64,000 nucleotides of DNA from Gerris lacustris (taxonomy: Eukaryota; Arthropoda; Insecta; Hemiptera; Gerridae), in assembly GCA_951217055.1 (NCBI GenBank), contig OX578282.1, positions 22,772,106-22,836,105 on the forward strand, in the 5' to 3' direction. Both the position numbers and the translations under genes were made by a program. Shown piece after piece: positions 21,290-34,239 of the stretch (positions are counted from its first letter, which is position 1; the number at the start of each line of letters is the position of its first letter). The notes beneath the pieces are model-generated. The model ran no database searches. It had not been told where the DNA came from and saw only the letters and a list, made by a program, of their open reading frames with translations.

Positions 21290-23487
21290 TGGAACGCTAA
21301 ACATTCCACTGGCTAAGACCTCGAGATCCTGAAGCCATCTGTCCCATCTACTGGGTCGGAGACTTCTTCATCCCAGCGGTCATTTAAGCCTTGATGTTCT
21401 CTGCACAAGTCTTGTAAGATTTTTTACCAATGAAAATAAAGGGTGCAAGAAGTCCTAATGGATCGTGAGCAAGGCATATAGTCGATAAAATTACGCGACG
21501 AGTGAACGGCTTTGCTTCAACGGTGATACTGAACTGAAAGCTTTCATGCTCAACGCTCAACGGCCCATGCCACACCAAGAGGTCTTTCCATTGGCGGAAT
21601 CCCTGATAAATCAAATTCTTTCAGCCTAGAGGCTCTATCTTCTGTCGGAATTCCTTTCACAACCTCTGAACTCGATGAAAGAATTTTGATTTTGCAAAGA
21701 TCCTGCAGTTCATTTATAATTTCCGTGGCTTTCTCCACAGTTGGAACCGATCCACACCCGTCATCCATGTAGAAGTTGAGTTTAATAAATTGAGCTTCCC
21801 GTAAGGAGACTTGGTTACCACGATTTTCCACCGTCTCCCGCAGAGCAAAACTGACGCATCTGGGTGAGGAGGGCACTCCGAAGAAATGTACCTTCATACT
21901 ATACTCTTTAGGATTTAGTTGAGTATTCCCATCCTCCCACCACAAAAACCTCCTCAGGTTTCTATCTTCTTCTGGAACCCTCGCTTGAAGGAACATTTCT
22001 TCTAATTCTCGTACACAGGCTACTTTCTCTTGTTGGAATCTCATAAGTATACCTACGACTGAATTTGTCAAATAGGGACTTGATAACAGCACACTGTTGA
22101 GTGACACACCTTTGTAGACAGCCTTCTCGTTTTCAAACCTTTTCTTGACAGAATTTAGACGTCTTAAGGCCAAAACTTTGTTACAAGGAACCTTAATATC
22201 CTGATTCTTTAACGGCAACGGCATCTGATAATGCCTATCAGGAAGCTGTACTAGGCCAGATGATATCTTTTCAATAAATCGTCTGTCATTCACGGATTTT
22301 CCCAAACCAAAGTTTTTCTTCTCTGGAGCCACATCCAAGTTAAATATGTTTATTATATCTTTGATCGATATGCGACGGGAATTTTGCTCTCAAAACATCT
22401 GGTTAGGTCTGGGACCTATTATTCCCCAACCAAGAACCGTTCGGAGTCCATAGGGCTCTTCATCTCCACCTCTAATCACTTCGAAAGGACACAACGCTTT
22501 AGGACAGTTACTTCCTATCAACAGGTCTATATCAGTGTCTTCTCGAATTGGCTGAAGTTGTTGGGCAATTCCTTTCAGATGGGAAAAGTGGTTCACCAAA
22601 GCTGGAGTTGGTATTTCATCCACTGTTCCCGGAATATAATTTCAATATGTGTCAGCAGGAAGAGAAACTTCACTTTTTCCGTCGAAGCTGGTGACAATCA
22701 GGTCTGGTATCCGCAAGCTGGCGACTGATGTTTTCTTCAAAACAGTTGCGAGTTCTAATCTGGTAGCAATCAATACCCTGCACGCCAAGCCTTCTCTAAG
22801 GTTCTCAGATATGAAACATGAATCACTTCCGTCGTCCAGTAACGCATAAACCGTCCGTTTATGTCCTGGCCGGCTCCTGTGGTGAACATATACAGGTACA
22901 ATAAAGGATGTAGTCCCGACAAAATTATCTGTGGTGGCAGATCGAGTTGTTGCAGCGGGTTTGCAGTCGGCTTCATGTGGGTGCAAACTTGTGGGATGCA
23001 ATTTTCCACATCCTTTTATACTACAAAGGAGTCTGTTTTTACAGTATTTCGAAATATGAGCTCGTCCCAAGCAGGCCCAACAAAGCCCATTTTTCTGGAT
23101 GAACTCCCTTTTACTTTCCCTAGAAACTATCGTGAACTCATTGCACACATCAATCAAGTGGGATGCTGAACAAAACATACATGACTCAGAGCTAGAACTA
23201 GTTTGTCTTATACTATTAGAAGGTTCAGTCAAACTTTCAGGTTCCGGGCCATTTGTCTTAAAATCTTTCCTAGAACCTGATAATAAGTGACCTTGTTTAG
23301 TTCCTATATTCTTATCGGTGTTCCCAATCTCTGTATATTTACCTCTTTTCTTAGACTGATCATCTGTATTAGTTTGATTTCTTAAGCCTTTAGCATGGGT
23401 TGAGCGTTTATTTCCACATACATACCCCACCCTCGAGCTTAGGTGAATATACCGGATGGGATACCGAACGCGCCATTTCGTCAACAA
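21290..23487 (-). pseudogene. BEL/Pao-type pol remnant (zinc knuckles, protease, RT)
   Basis: From the N terminus: CCHC-type zinc knuckles (C-x2-C-x3-H-x4-C in CMFCSASHLIDVC, C-x2-C-x4-H-x4-C in CWACLGRAHISKYC, then a Cys/His cluster). Next a DUF1758-like aspartic protease with ALLDDGSDSCFIS, then DIDLLIGSNCPKAL and GLRTVLGWGIIG. Reverse transcriptase follows (LLSSPYLTNSVVGILMRFQQ, RRFLWWEDG, SSPRCVSFALRE, YMDD). The reading 23487-21550 is one frame broken by TGA at 22642-22644 and TGA at 22390-22392. A frameshift near 21560 leads to the Pao-specific segment TRRVILSTICLAHDPLGLLA, which decays by about 21290. Motif A has Glu where the catalytic Asp is expected (ELEEMF). RNase H, integrase and the 3' LTR are absent. 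Plainly non-functional. Confidence 0.9.
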
Positions 23488-24887
23488 ATGATGCTAAATT
23501 ACACACTGTCTCTTGTCCGTTTAAATGTTCAATTTCTGAAACCCATCTAAAAATATAATTTTGTGGTAGCCGAGAAACAATTTTTTTTTAAACAAATTTT
23601 ACTACTAATTTCATTTAAGGCTCCCCCAGTCAAAATACGACATGCAGTGTGTAGACTTTCTGAAAATTTTAAAATGGACTTCAGATCTGAGAGTTTCAAA
23701 TTTGGACCATCCGTAAGCCTTTTTACCCACGCTTGTGTAATTTGGACAGGGTTTCCAAACCGTTTTTCTAATAAAGCGAATGAATCCTTATATGACAGGC
23801 CTAGATTAGTTTGGAGGAGTTCTAAAGCTTCCCCTTTCAGAAATTTTGTAAGGAAAACCCGTTTCTCATTTTCAGGGAGAATCCCATCTTCCAGGTGGGA
23901 TCTTATTGTTTCTCTAAATAAGGGAAAGTTTAAACTATCCCCTTCATATTGAAGGGACACTAAAGAATTTAACAATTGTACCTTGGTCATTAATAATAAT
24001 GAATCCAAATTACGTTGTGAAGCCTGCTTTCTCTCCGTCGAATCGTATTTTGAAGATTCTCCAACAAGCGTTTCATCATCAGGTTTCGAGGCTGCCAAGA
24101 ATGGTGACCGGTGATTGGTTTTCACAGGAGTGATAGGTTTGGAAATCGGTGGATGGTTGGCCAAATTCGTTTCGTTTTCAGGAAGGGAGGAACCCGGAAC
24201 TATGTTCAAAGCTTCTAGCAAGGCTTCAACTTCCTCTACTGCTTCCGCCTCTTGTAAGCTCTCCGACAGCACCGTATTGCAGACCGTCTGTTCTCTGATT
24301 TCTGCCTTCTTAGCCTTTTCCACTTCAAGTTGCTTTTCTAAGGCAAGCACTTTCGCATTTACTTTAGCTTTCTCACTTTCGAGTCGATCTTTATTCAAAG
24401 CCAGCGCAAGCTTAGCTTGGATCTTTAGAGAAGCAGCTGATTTCAAAGACGCTGATGTTACGGCGGAAGTACTGGACCGTGCACAAGAACGGGATTTAAA
24501 TCTAGTCAAATCACACTGACGTAAGGTTTCGCTTTGTCTCTCAATAAAAACCTGTAATTTTTCAATTTCGTTCTGAGTCTTGACGAGATATGGAGCTTCC
24601 TGGTCCATCAGTTCGGGTAACTTGTCGACGTGTCCCTGTAACTCGTTCTTGAGTCCTACGAGCTCGCTCAGGGCCGCTGATAAGATACCGTATAATCCAG
24701 GATTTTTCATATCACTCACAAGTTCCGAAATTTGCGATTTCTTGTCTTCGATAATAGACAGCAATCACTTGATCTGCTTCGCCACCTTAGTCAGGCTATA
24801 GTCTATGCCCTTTTCGGTTAAGTTTCGTTTTCGACCGCTAGTTTGAGACTCTGCGGCGGGTGAAGTCCTTCTTTGTTTCTTACCCAT
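23400..24887 (-). pseudogene. BEL/Pao-type gag remnant (DUF1759-like)
   Basis: The minus-strand ATG at 24887-24885 starts MGKKQRRTSPAAESQ, a basic N terminus. A TGA at 24767-24765 interrupts it after 40 codons, then the frame is open to 23547 (about 405 codons). The middle is a Lys/Glu-rich coiled-coil-like region (about 24270-24420). The C-terminal part LNFPLFRETIRSHLEDG... matches the DUF1759 capsid-like domain of BEL/Pao Gag. A frameshift at an A-run near 23580-23589 moves the reading to RWVSEIEHLNGQETVCNL, and another shift is needed near 23410-23480 to reach the zinc knuckles. Confidence 0.87.
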
Positions 24888-25249
24888 GTCAGCTTTCTAA
24901 TTTTCAATTTTTCAATGTTTTCTTTTCGATTTCTTATTATTTTCTTTTTTCCTGTCAAACTTTCAACGTCAAAAACTTAAATTTTCTTTTACTGTAACTG
25001 CTATTACCAAAATCTTTAGAAAAAAGCAAAGGAATCTTTTACAACTTTTAATTTACAATACACTATTTACACAAATGTAATGTTCTTATATTTAGTCGAA
25101 AAAGCGTAAAAGAAAATTTGTCCTTTTAAGCTCTTCCGTCAAATACTCACAAAATCAAAAACAAGACTGACAAGTTCACATAACAAAACAAAATTCAATA
25201 AAATAAAATTAATTTTGATTCGCTGCTTTCACAGCAGCGACACATTGTA
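24888..25249. other. AT-rich flank 5' of the BEL/Pao gag
   Basis: This would be the 5' leader/LTR side of the element. A perfect hairpin, 'cgctgctttcacagcagcg', lies at 25221-25239. No LTR boundary or primer site could be fixed because no second LTR is present. Confidence 0.5.
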
Positions 25250-25870
25250 TCAACTCAGTCTCGATCCAAAATTAAAACACGCATGGTTTATTTATTTTAA
25301 CTCATGATCCAATGGACTCTTAATCTCAACTCAGCCTTCACCCAAAATTAAAATACGTGTGGTCAATTTATTCCAAATCATGATCCGATTGACTCTTTAT
25401 ATCAACTCCACCCAAAGTGAAAATAATACGTGTGGTGAATTTAGTTCAACTCTTGATCTAGTGGATTCTTTATATCAACTCAGTCTCCACCCAAAACTAA
25501 AATATGTGTGGTGTATTTATTTTAACTCCTGATCCGATTGACTCTTTATATCAACTCAGTCTTTACCCAAAGTGAAAATACGTGTGGTGAATTTAGTTCA
25601 ACTCTTGATCTAGTGGATTCTTTATATCAACTCAGTCTCCACCCAAAACTAAAATATGTGTGGTGTATTTATTTTAACTCCTGATCCGATTGACTCTTTA
25701 TATCAACTCAGTCTTTACCCAAAGTGAAAATACGTGTGGTGAATTTAGTTCAACTCTTGATCTAGTGGATTCTTTATATCAACTCAGTCTCCACCCAAAA
25801 CCAAAATTCATGTGGTGTATTTATTTCGCTCATGACCCTATTATATATCTATTGAGTCTCCACCCAAATC
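25250..25870. repeat. 76-bp tandem repeat with a 152-bp higher-order period
   Basis: Units carry 'tatcaactcagtct', 'cacccaaaa', 'gtgtggtg' and 'gatccgattgact' or 'gatctagtggatt'. Equivalent positions 25481, 25633 and 25785 are exactly 152 bp apart, and the alternate type at 25557 is 76 bp from 25481. Two monomer types therefore alternate in the middle, while edge units are more diverged. It may be an LTR subrepeat of the adjoining BEL/Pao element or an independent satellite. Confidence 0.9.
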
Positions 25871-26639
25871 AAAAACGAATCTTTTTAAATTTATTTATAT
25901 TTTTTGTAAAGTTGTTTTTCTCTCAGTAAAAAAAAAGAAAATTAAAGCTTTCAAACAGGAAAGAGAGATTTTCAGAGTTAATTAATTAAGACCACTACCC
26001 ACCTAATCCCCCCTCCCCTTAACTCCGTGCGAAAATAAAACACGAAATGAAAACTTTCCTCCTCTACTCCACCCCCTCCACAATTCTCACAATTTAATTC
26101 CACTTCTATTTATATTGGACACGGTTACTGTTAGATCAATCTGGTCAAAATATATCATTGTATTTCTGTTCGTTTGTTCATTTTTTCTTTTTTTTGTTTT
26201 ATTTTCCGATTTGTCTTGCTGAACTATATTAACTAAACCGTGTATTGCAGATTATAAGTTTAGTGCATTTAGAATATTAAAAAATACCACTTCACTACTC
26301 TAGAATGAGTTGCACTATGAAGTGCATGCAGTGAAAGGTGTATAGAACCATTACATGGAATGAGCATTATGTGATACAAATGTATACAAAACATAAAAAA
26401 TCTCAATGATAACCAAATAACCACTCCAATTTCATTATTTGTAAAGCTTATTGAGCGCTAGACATTAATAGTCCAAGAAAAACTTTTAGTCAAAATTAAA
26501 TGAGTCAATGTTTTTGAACTTGGTTGACACTTAAATTTGATTGCTTCATAGCATAGAAATTGGGCTTTGATGTTTTCTAGATTCAAAGGTTAAAGCATTA
26601 AAGAAAGAAGAGCAGATTTTGCAATACGTAAAACTATTT
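25871..26639. other. Unassigned, with C-rich pyrimidine stretches
   Basis: Poly-C/T-rich sequence at 25990-26100; no gene or repeat recognised. Confidence 0.45.
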
Positions 26640-27065
26640 TTGCTTCCGCTATAGTAGCTTACCGACGGTAAAGAAAATTATGTGATCGTTCTGAAGAATG
26701 AAAATATTTTAAGTCTCCAATTTAAAAAAATTTAAGACAGAAATCCGTTTCAGACATCAGGGAACTTTTTGGTGTCTATCTATTGGTCTATCGCTCATTT
26801 TTTGGGAACCAGCATTATCTTAAAAACTATTTGTACGATATTAATGAAATTCAAATGGTAGGTAAAGATTATCCTATTGTTGGTCCCATATAAGTTTCAA
26901 CCTTCTCCACCCCTTTATTTATCTTCCACATGCGCACGAACCTGCATTAAATACCTTCAAAAGTACTCAATTGATTTTTATAAAATTTGGATGGTACGTC
27001 GAAAGTAGCCAGCAAATAGCCCCAGATTAATTCAACAGTCTGTGCTCTGTAAATATTGTTAATTT
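26640..27065 (-). repeat. Interspersed repeat family B, inverted copy
   Basis: Reverse complement of 15040-15478: 'gcttaccgacggtaaag' end, 'acagaaatccgtttcagaca', the core near 26840, and 'tagccccagattaatt' at the far side. Confidence 0.75.
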
Positions 27066-28544
27066 GATACCTTAATTCATGAAAAAATAAAAACAAGTTT
27101 GACTGATTTAAAAAAAAAAAATCTTGCATACGAGTCTGCAAGACAGTGAGGCATTTTCATGTCGTCGCTCCGCGTAAGCTACCGACATGAAATGTCGCCA
27201 GGTTCGCTTCGCTTTATTTATTTATTTACATTTTTTTGACAGTGTAGCGCGTTTTGGTGTCGTTACAATGTAACGCTTTTTGGTAACGCTTTTCGAGTCT
27301 GATTATGCGCCAAAGTTCAATGAAAATTTCAAAATGAAATAAATTTGACAATAATTGTAAAGGTTGTAACAGCATCAAAGTCATTAAAGTATACGAAATA
27401 AGACGCGAGGAAGCTAAGTACCACACAAATTGGCAGACTATTTAAGTAATTTCCCAAACTTGATATAAAACCAAATCCTTCGGTAAGTTATTAGCAATAT
27501 ATTTTTTTTATCTGCATATTTTAAAGCAATATAAAAATGAGAATGAACATTGCATTTAAAATTTTATGAACATAATATTTTTTTTAAAAAAAATACGAGG
27601 AAGTATAGAATATAGTTATATTCTTGAATAAATTTACAGAGATCATTCTCAAGTGAGTTACTCATGACAAGATTCAAATGAACCTCTTCATCTCTGGCTG
27701 CGGCTACCTTCGCTATACAATCATATCATTGAATTATTTTTTATGAATCCATGACTTTACTTGCATCAAAATATCAATCATGCTAACAGGAACTCTTAGT
27801 ATAATTCTCCCATCTACTATCTTGTCCCTCAGGACCAAAAAAGTCTATCCTTATGAAAAACAAAACAAAACATAAATCAATTTTCTTCTAAGTTTCTAGA
27901 GAAAAAGGCATTAACTTATTGTTAAATTCTACTCTGCATTTATTTTCGTAAAGTAATGTTATGCATTATTTATTTAAATTTTACAAGTTATTAGTCTTTT
28001 TTCTAGAAGTTTTCTTTGATATTGATTCAGATTGTTAGTTCTCTCTCTCTCAAAAAGTTATCAACTGGCACTTTTCACCATATTAAATCCATTTACACAA
28101 TAGAAAAGTCAGTGTTAGTTAGAGGCAAGAGACACCTTGTCTTTAAGGATATTATCCTAATATCGATCATCACGCCATGTTTAATTCAAATCTTCGTCTT
28201 GACCTTTAACCAAGTCCCCCCAGAGGTAGTAGTAAGGTAGAAAATCCCTTGCAAAGGTACGAAGGGATTTAAGAAGGTGGAAAAGGGACACTTCTTACTT
28301 CTTGGCACCCCCCTTCTTTCTCTCGCCAGGAGATAAACTCTTCTCCAGGCCTGCTAGCCCTTTTTGATTCGGGAAATATGGGAGAGGATACTCGAGTTGA
28401 AGATTAAAGGTACCCAGTTAACCTCTGACCTTAAGCCTTTACTTACTCTTCCTTTTTTTGTTTATTCTTTTTTCCTGTCCCTTTTGCTCATATTCTCGGA
28501 AGAACAGTTTTTCATTAAAGGCGTAAAATTTAAGTGTTTATACA
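27066..28544. other. Unassigned; contains a repeat-poor island
   Basis: A segment near 27410-27440 ('taccacacaaattggcagac') resembles 30045-30065 and 44707-44735. 28200-28500 is GC-richer without frames or repeat partners. Confidence 0.4.
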
Positions 28545-28545
28545 G

Positions 28546-28546
<1 letters not shown>

Positions 28547-28620
<74 letters not shown>
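28547..28620. repeat. (CA)n(TA)n microsatellite
   Basis: About 7 CA units lead directly into about 28 TA units. Translating this tract produces a false Ile-Tyr repeat frame. Confidence 0.97.
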
Positions 28621-28624
<4 letters not shown>

Positions 28625-29934
28625 ATTAGATAAGAGAAAAACATCAACTTACAAACATATCAAGCAACAGCTGTATTTTTTTATTTAATATGAACAGCTG
28701 TACATGGAGGTCGAAGGTGACATTTGTTGATATATTTAACAATTAAGGAACTTATTATGTATAGTAAGATGTGTATGCAATAACTTATATCCTATGACAG
28801 GTATTAAAGTTCATATACAAAATGAAACAAAAATGAAAAATAATATGCGAATTATACTGATATTAAAAAAAAGAAAACAATGTATCACTTAAATTTAGTC
28901 TACAACTTACGTGTTTATATCGAGGGAAAAAATTGTTTACACATATATATTTATTCACAGTTTAACATCATTAATTAAGAGCATCAAAAATTAGATGTAT
29001 TAAGATAAAAATAGGTTTGACAAACTCAAACAAAATATTTATTTAAATTATAATAATATTCAACAAATATTTAGATTTCTAATTATATATAGAAATCGGG
29101 GTTTGCAAGATCCCTGTTTTTTTTAAAAAGAAAGACCTAGTCCGCCTGGGGTTTTTCGGGTTATATTGGTTTTTCGGGTTTAATTAGGTTTTTCCATTGT
29201 TTTTGTTCTAGGAAAACAGAAAAAATTAATAAGTCAAAAAACTTAAAAAATAAAATATAGTTGAAGATGGTTCTACTTTCTCTTTGTTGAAAAAGTGATG
29301 TTTGTATGTCTGTCTGTGTATGTGTCTAAACAAGTCTAACAAAGTGGATACGTCCCACCCACTATGGTCAGCCTATAGTCATTTAGATCAATAGGAGGTT
29401 TCGGTTGCAACTCTAGCATAAGAATCATGTCTTTTGTTTCCTCAAAAATATGAAGTAACATTTTTTTTATCAGGACAAAATTCTAATATTAGCCTAACTC
29501 TTTTTTTCCGAAAAACATCTTTTTGTAAAACGTGTTTTTGCCCTGCCACCAATCCTACCATATAATAAATTATTCAAAATAGAGCAAAGCAATACCTAGT
29601 ATCTACATACTATCTACACAAATCCAAATGGTACACAAATGGACAATACCTAATAAAAATTATTTCAAAACTATTTTCTAAATAAAAACAAAATCAGATA
29701 TAGTTGTAAATTATTTTAAAATTTAATTATGGTGTTTTCAATAATTAATAACCATCACTATTTACGTTGTATCTTTTACACTTTTTATCATTGTAACATA
29801 ATTATTTTTGTATTTTGTTTTTCATAATTGTGACTATGTATTAGTCATCAAAAACCGTGATGTTATCTAGTGCCTACTCTAGGGCCTAGGGTATGTTTAA
29901 TTATAGATTATAATATGATATCTTGTTTGTTTTG
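28621..29934. other. Unassigned AT-rich sequence
   Basis: No gene recognised; a gtctgtctgtg run lies near 29310. Confidence 0.45.
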
Positions 29935-30045
29935 CTTCCGAGCATACTGAAGGTAACGGAAGCTATGTAGTCGTTCTGAAGAACAAACAAACATTGTCTC
30001 CGATTTCAAAAATTTCATGGCAGAAATACGTTTTAGACTATGTAC
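29935..30045 (-). repeat. Family B fragment
   Basis: The 'gaaggtaacggaagctatgt' end and 'cagaaatacgttttagac' match the 3' end of family B in inverted orientation. Confidence 0.55.
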
Positions 30046-30689
30046 CACACTAATTGGTAGAATATTTTACAATTGTTTCTCATATTTTTATTTTATGTTA
30101 GTTTTCCTTTAAAGGAGAGTTTTTGCAAACTACTGACAGAATTTGAGTCTGTTCTGAAGTCAACCACCAGGAAGCATAGTTATTTTTTTCTGGTTTATTA
30201 TTTAGAGATAAGGTTGTTAGAGGTAAGACTCTCTAGGTATTAGGTAATAATATCACTTCCTGGCAACATTGTTTTGCGACTGTAAATAGTACAAACAGCC
30301 TAGTATATAATTTCTTGATTAGCTGTTTACAGTAAGTATAAAAAAAAAACTTTATTCCAATTTATGACCTTAATAATGGACTGTTTCTCAGCTTAGGCTA
30401 GGCCCGAAAAAGCCCACTGGGTATAATTAGGTCGGACCTACTTCGTCAAACCCTGATATAATACTATTCAATGAGTTTAATAGGCAATTTGTTCAGAATT
30501 ACAAGTATATTTACTATACTATACCCTGCACAACCTGTCTGTGATATAAACAAGAAAATGGCAGAATATTTATTCTTTTAAGAAGCTACATTTTTCCTGA
30601 TAATTGGACATTTTATTAAAGCTATATACATACAATTGGACTATTCAGGAGTATGTAAATAAATGAATATGTGAAAAGAGTAAGATTGT
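30046..30689. other. Unassigned AT-rich sequence
   Basis: Nothing recognised beyond a 20-bp similarity to 27415 and 44707. Confidence 0.45.
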
Positions 30690-31285
30690 AAATTGTAATA
30701 CTACATCACGCGTCTAGTGCGGAATGTAGCATTTCGCATGCGAGTGTGGAGTTTGCACCCGAGCGACAGCGAGGGTAGTAAAACCACACGAGCAATTGAA
30801 ATGCCGTTTTCGCACGAGTTGCGTACCGTACTTTATCTACGATTGTTAGATTTAAATAATAAATACAGAAAAACCTAACTTGCTGTATGCAAGTTCGTAT
30901 ATCTCTTTTGATAAAGATGACATTAATTCGCATTAGATGTATTTTGTGCCTAATTAATTATTTCGGGAGGCGTATTATTTTCCTCATATTCGTCATAATC
31001 ATTTAAATCACTCATTGATTTTCACAAAAAAGCTCGATATAAAAAGTCAATTTTATTAAACAAACAGCAAATTAGTTTTGTTAAATGTAAACAAACTCGC
31101 TAATCATGCGTAAAGGTGAAGAATTCTTCTTTTCTACCACCCTTGGGCGGTAAAAAAGAGGAATTCTTCAGAATTATGAGACGCGCATGCGCAATGAATA
31201 CAAGTATGTAAAGAATCACTTTCTACGCATCTAAACAGAGATACAATGTTTATATTTCGTAACAATCGTAGATAAACAATTTTAA
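30690..31285 (+). repeat. Interspersed repeat family C, copy 2
   Basis: Same order as 3120-3697: hairpin (30709-30829), 'tatctacgattgttagat', linker 'taaatacagaaaaa', then the module with 'gcgcatgcgcaatgaataca' ending 'caatcgtagataaa'. A short internal hairpin 'gaagaattcttcttttctac' and partner lies at 31117-31160. Confidence 0.8.
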
Positions 31286-32099
31286 ATAGTTTATTTACTT
31301 TAACTTAATAGAGGTGATCTGTAAAATAGGTTTTAATTGAGTCCGGTGAATTCCATTTGAATGCTTTGTAAAGTTAAAATTCAATATTGTTTTATCATTT
31401 AAAACTGTAGTGGGAAAAGGTAGTCGTAAACACGTTTATTGCCAATTTACACATGTTTGTGCTAGTTTTAATAATAACATAGTGAGTAAAACTCAACGAA
31501 TAAGTAATGTTCATTACAGGCCTGTTCCGACCACTTTAGAAGGACATTATCTCGAAACCGACTCATCATGATCAAATAAAGTGGTTAACATAAGTTAATG
31601 AAGTTATTATGACAGTAAACTGATTCATTAGCTTGGTTAAACATTAGCTAATGAGATTTTTATGACAATAAACTGAATCAGTAGCTACGGTTCAACATTA
31701 TCTATTGAGGAATTTCGTGACAAAAAAAACAGATCCAATAACTTTTTTTTAATCATTAACTACTTAGGTTTTTATAATAATGGCATTTTGCTCCTTTACT
31801 TTAATTCACCTCGAGTAAGTTTCGAACACGCTTGTATTATTATTAATAATAATAATAATAATAATAATAACACATTTAAAACAGTTTGGTTAAGTTACAG
31901 TTATTATCAGACTACTACTACTAAAATTTATTGAACAGATCAAATGGCTCATTTACGAATTGAAGTTAACATAATGTGTACAAAATAATTGTATACGTCA
32001 AATATATTAATATTAATGTTTAAATTAATTAAATTAGGTTAAAAGTAATTAAACTCAACTAAAAATAAATGAAGTAACCTAAACTCTTCTTTTTTACAT
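31286..32099. other. AT-rich sequence with a diverged tandem repeat and (AAT)n
   Basis: About 31555-31740 has three diverged units of about 65 bp around 'gacagtaaactgattcatta'. A (AAT)n tract of about 10 units lies at 31837-31871. Confidence 0.55.
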
Positions 32100-33010
32100 T
32101 CTCATATAGAGAAAAAAATTGTGTTGGAAGGAAAATTCGATTTTGAAGGATTTACAAGTTTTGAGGTCCCCGAAAAGTAGTTTTTAGGGTCCGTAGGCAA
32201 AACCAAGGACCCTTATATTTTCCTGCGTGTGTCTGTCCGTCCGTCCGGTCGCCTGCTCTCACGGCTACACATTTCGTCCGATCACTTTGAAATTTGGCAT
32301 GTATGTGTCTTGTACCTACCCACATATTTTAAAAATATAGCGACTTTTTGGAAATTTCGAAAAAAATATTATTTTATTTTTTATTGACAAAATACGTTTT
32401 TTCATCATTAAGACCATTCGATGTATTTATATGGTTGTAGTCCGCTTCAGTGGCAAAAAAATACTTTATCAGAGTGTGTTTTGAGAATATCAGACCCTCA
32501 GGATAGTTCAAAGTAAGCTTTTTAGCATTTTAAAAAAACACTGTTTATACTCTTTACAGTTAAACACTATACAGTGCCCACGGACCCTCGCTGCGTGCTG
32601 ACCAGCACACACTTGACCTGTTTATTAAAGAATGTTAGTCTGTCGTCTGTGCAGACGCGTGGAACCTGAGGCGTCCCTTCTAATCCCTCTACCCCGTAGG
32701 CGTAGGGCTCCCACCGTCCTACCTCAAGGCGAAATCAAGACATTAATTTTAGCTCCGAATTCGGAGACGCCCCCCGACTCCCCCACAAACTCTGAACAAA
32801 CGTGAAAAAAATATTATTTCTCGAAAACGCTTCTGACGATATTAATTTTAAAAATTCTAAAATGAAATCCATTTAAATACAAATCTAACGATATAAGCCG
32901 TTTTTCCGAGAAAAATCTAGTTTATGAGAAGATAGTTTAAAACGCGGATGGAGAGAGGCTGGGTTCGATTCCCAGCCCTAAGTAGGAACTCCTTTTTGAG
33001 AAAGTTTTTC
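32100..33010 (+). repeat. Interspersed repeat family D, copy 1 (tRNA-like B box)
   Basis: Shares blocks with the inverted copy at 48250-48870: 'atataagccgtttttc', 'aaaacgcggatggagagag' and the B-box-like 'gggttcgattccc' (32961-32973). Within 32220-32330 a 'gaaatttggcatgtatgtgt' core and 'tctgtccgtccgtcc' run occur in the opposite orientation, so the copy may be compound. Confidence 0.65.
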
Positions 33011-34239
33011 TGAGTTGTCTCGGACTGATTTTTTTAAATTTGCTATATATATTGTGTTAATGAAGACATATTAGGTAAACAAATAAAATACTATAATTTA
33101 AGTGCTGAAAAGGAATTTCTTTGTGGGATTTCAAGAAAATTTCTTCTTTATAAAATGAACTCCTGCACTCCTGCTTATTATTAAACCTCTAAAGATGATT
33201 AAGAGTAAACTCCTGTTATTTTTGACGGTATCGAAAAATATTATTAGGAAATGTGAACTCAGATTTGTAAAAAATGCGTAAATATTAAACTTTAAAGAAT
33301 AATATTTTCAGAATAATTAGATTTCAGTTTACTTTCTGACATATTAAATTTTTGTTTATCATCATAATCATAAATTGAATTTTAAAGAAGAAAATAATTT
33401 TAGAGTTTATGCAACGTCTGGGTAGTAGAGTGAATGAAGCTGAAGATAAGAATTTATAAATTAAGATATTTATAAATTAAAGAATTTATAAATTAAGTAA
33501 ACATTTGGGCAAAATCAGAAAGCAATACATTTAAATGATATTTTCTTGACTTTTTTTCAAATCTGATCGAGGTTTTTGTGATACTTGATTTCTTATTAGG
33601 TGTAAACTAAAAAACTTTAAATTCTTGTGTAAGCTTGTAACTTGCTTAAAATATACGCAAATTTACTTATAAATTGCAAAAGTATTGATAATATAATAAG
33701 TAAGAAAAAAAGGAAAGTTTAACGAAGGAAAAAGTAGTAAGAGTGAATGATAAAGAAACATTTATTTCAACTCACTTTCTCATGTACATAGCATAATATA
33801 TAAAGAGAAAGCAGGTATTGTAATTTCATAAAAAAAAATAGTTTTTTAAATATAAAATATAAATATATAAATTTATTTAAATAAGTTTTACATAAGAGAA
33901 AAATAATTACAATAATTACATGATTGTTTTATATAATTTCTTTAAACATTTCTTAGTTTAGCCGCAAAAGCGATTGCTTGAGCGCGGCTAAAATGTTTTT
34001 TATATAAGTTCTTTCTAAGGTTTATAAGTTCATTCTAAGGTTTATAAATTCATTTAAAATTAATAGATATTTATAAATTAGTACATAACATAATTTACAC
34101 CATACATACATACATACATACATACCGTACATTATTTTCCTCGATTTACACGTTTGGAAGACCCCTGACTCAAAAAAATAAAATAAATAATAAATAAAAT
34201 AATAATAATTTCTGTCTGTCATCCGTAGTATGTGTAGAC
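33011..34239. other. Unassigned AT-rich sequence
   Basis: Hairpin 'gccgcaaaagcg' with 'gcgcggc' at about 33961-33989, and a (CATA)n run at about 34102-34125. No gene. Confidence 0.5.

Noticed and set aside
22384..24801. Plus-strand frames across the BEL/Pao region
   Set aside because: Shadows of the minus-strand gag-pol reading, which alone has recognisable domains.
25250..25870. CRISPR-like or coding repeat (frame 25690-25929)
   Set aside because: Whole units repeat without spacers; the frame is a by-product.
28364..28624. Frame ending in Ile-Tyr repeats (similar at 36221, 38056, 40469, 47761 and 48009)
   Set aside because: Translation of (TA)n tracts, not protein-coding.
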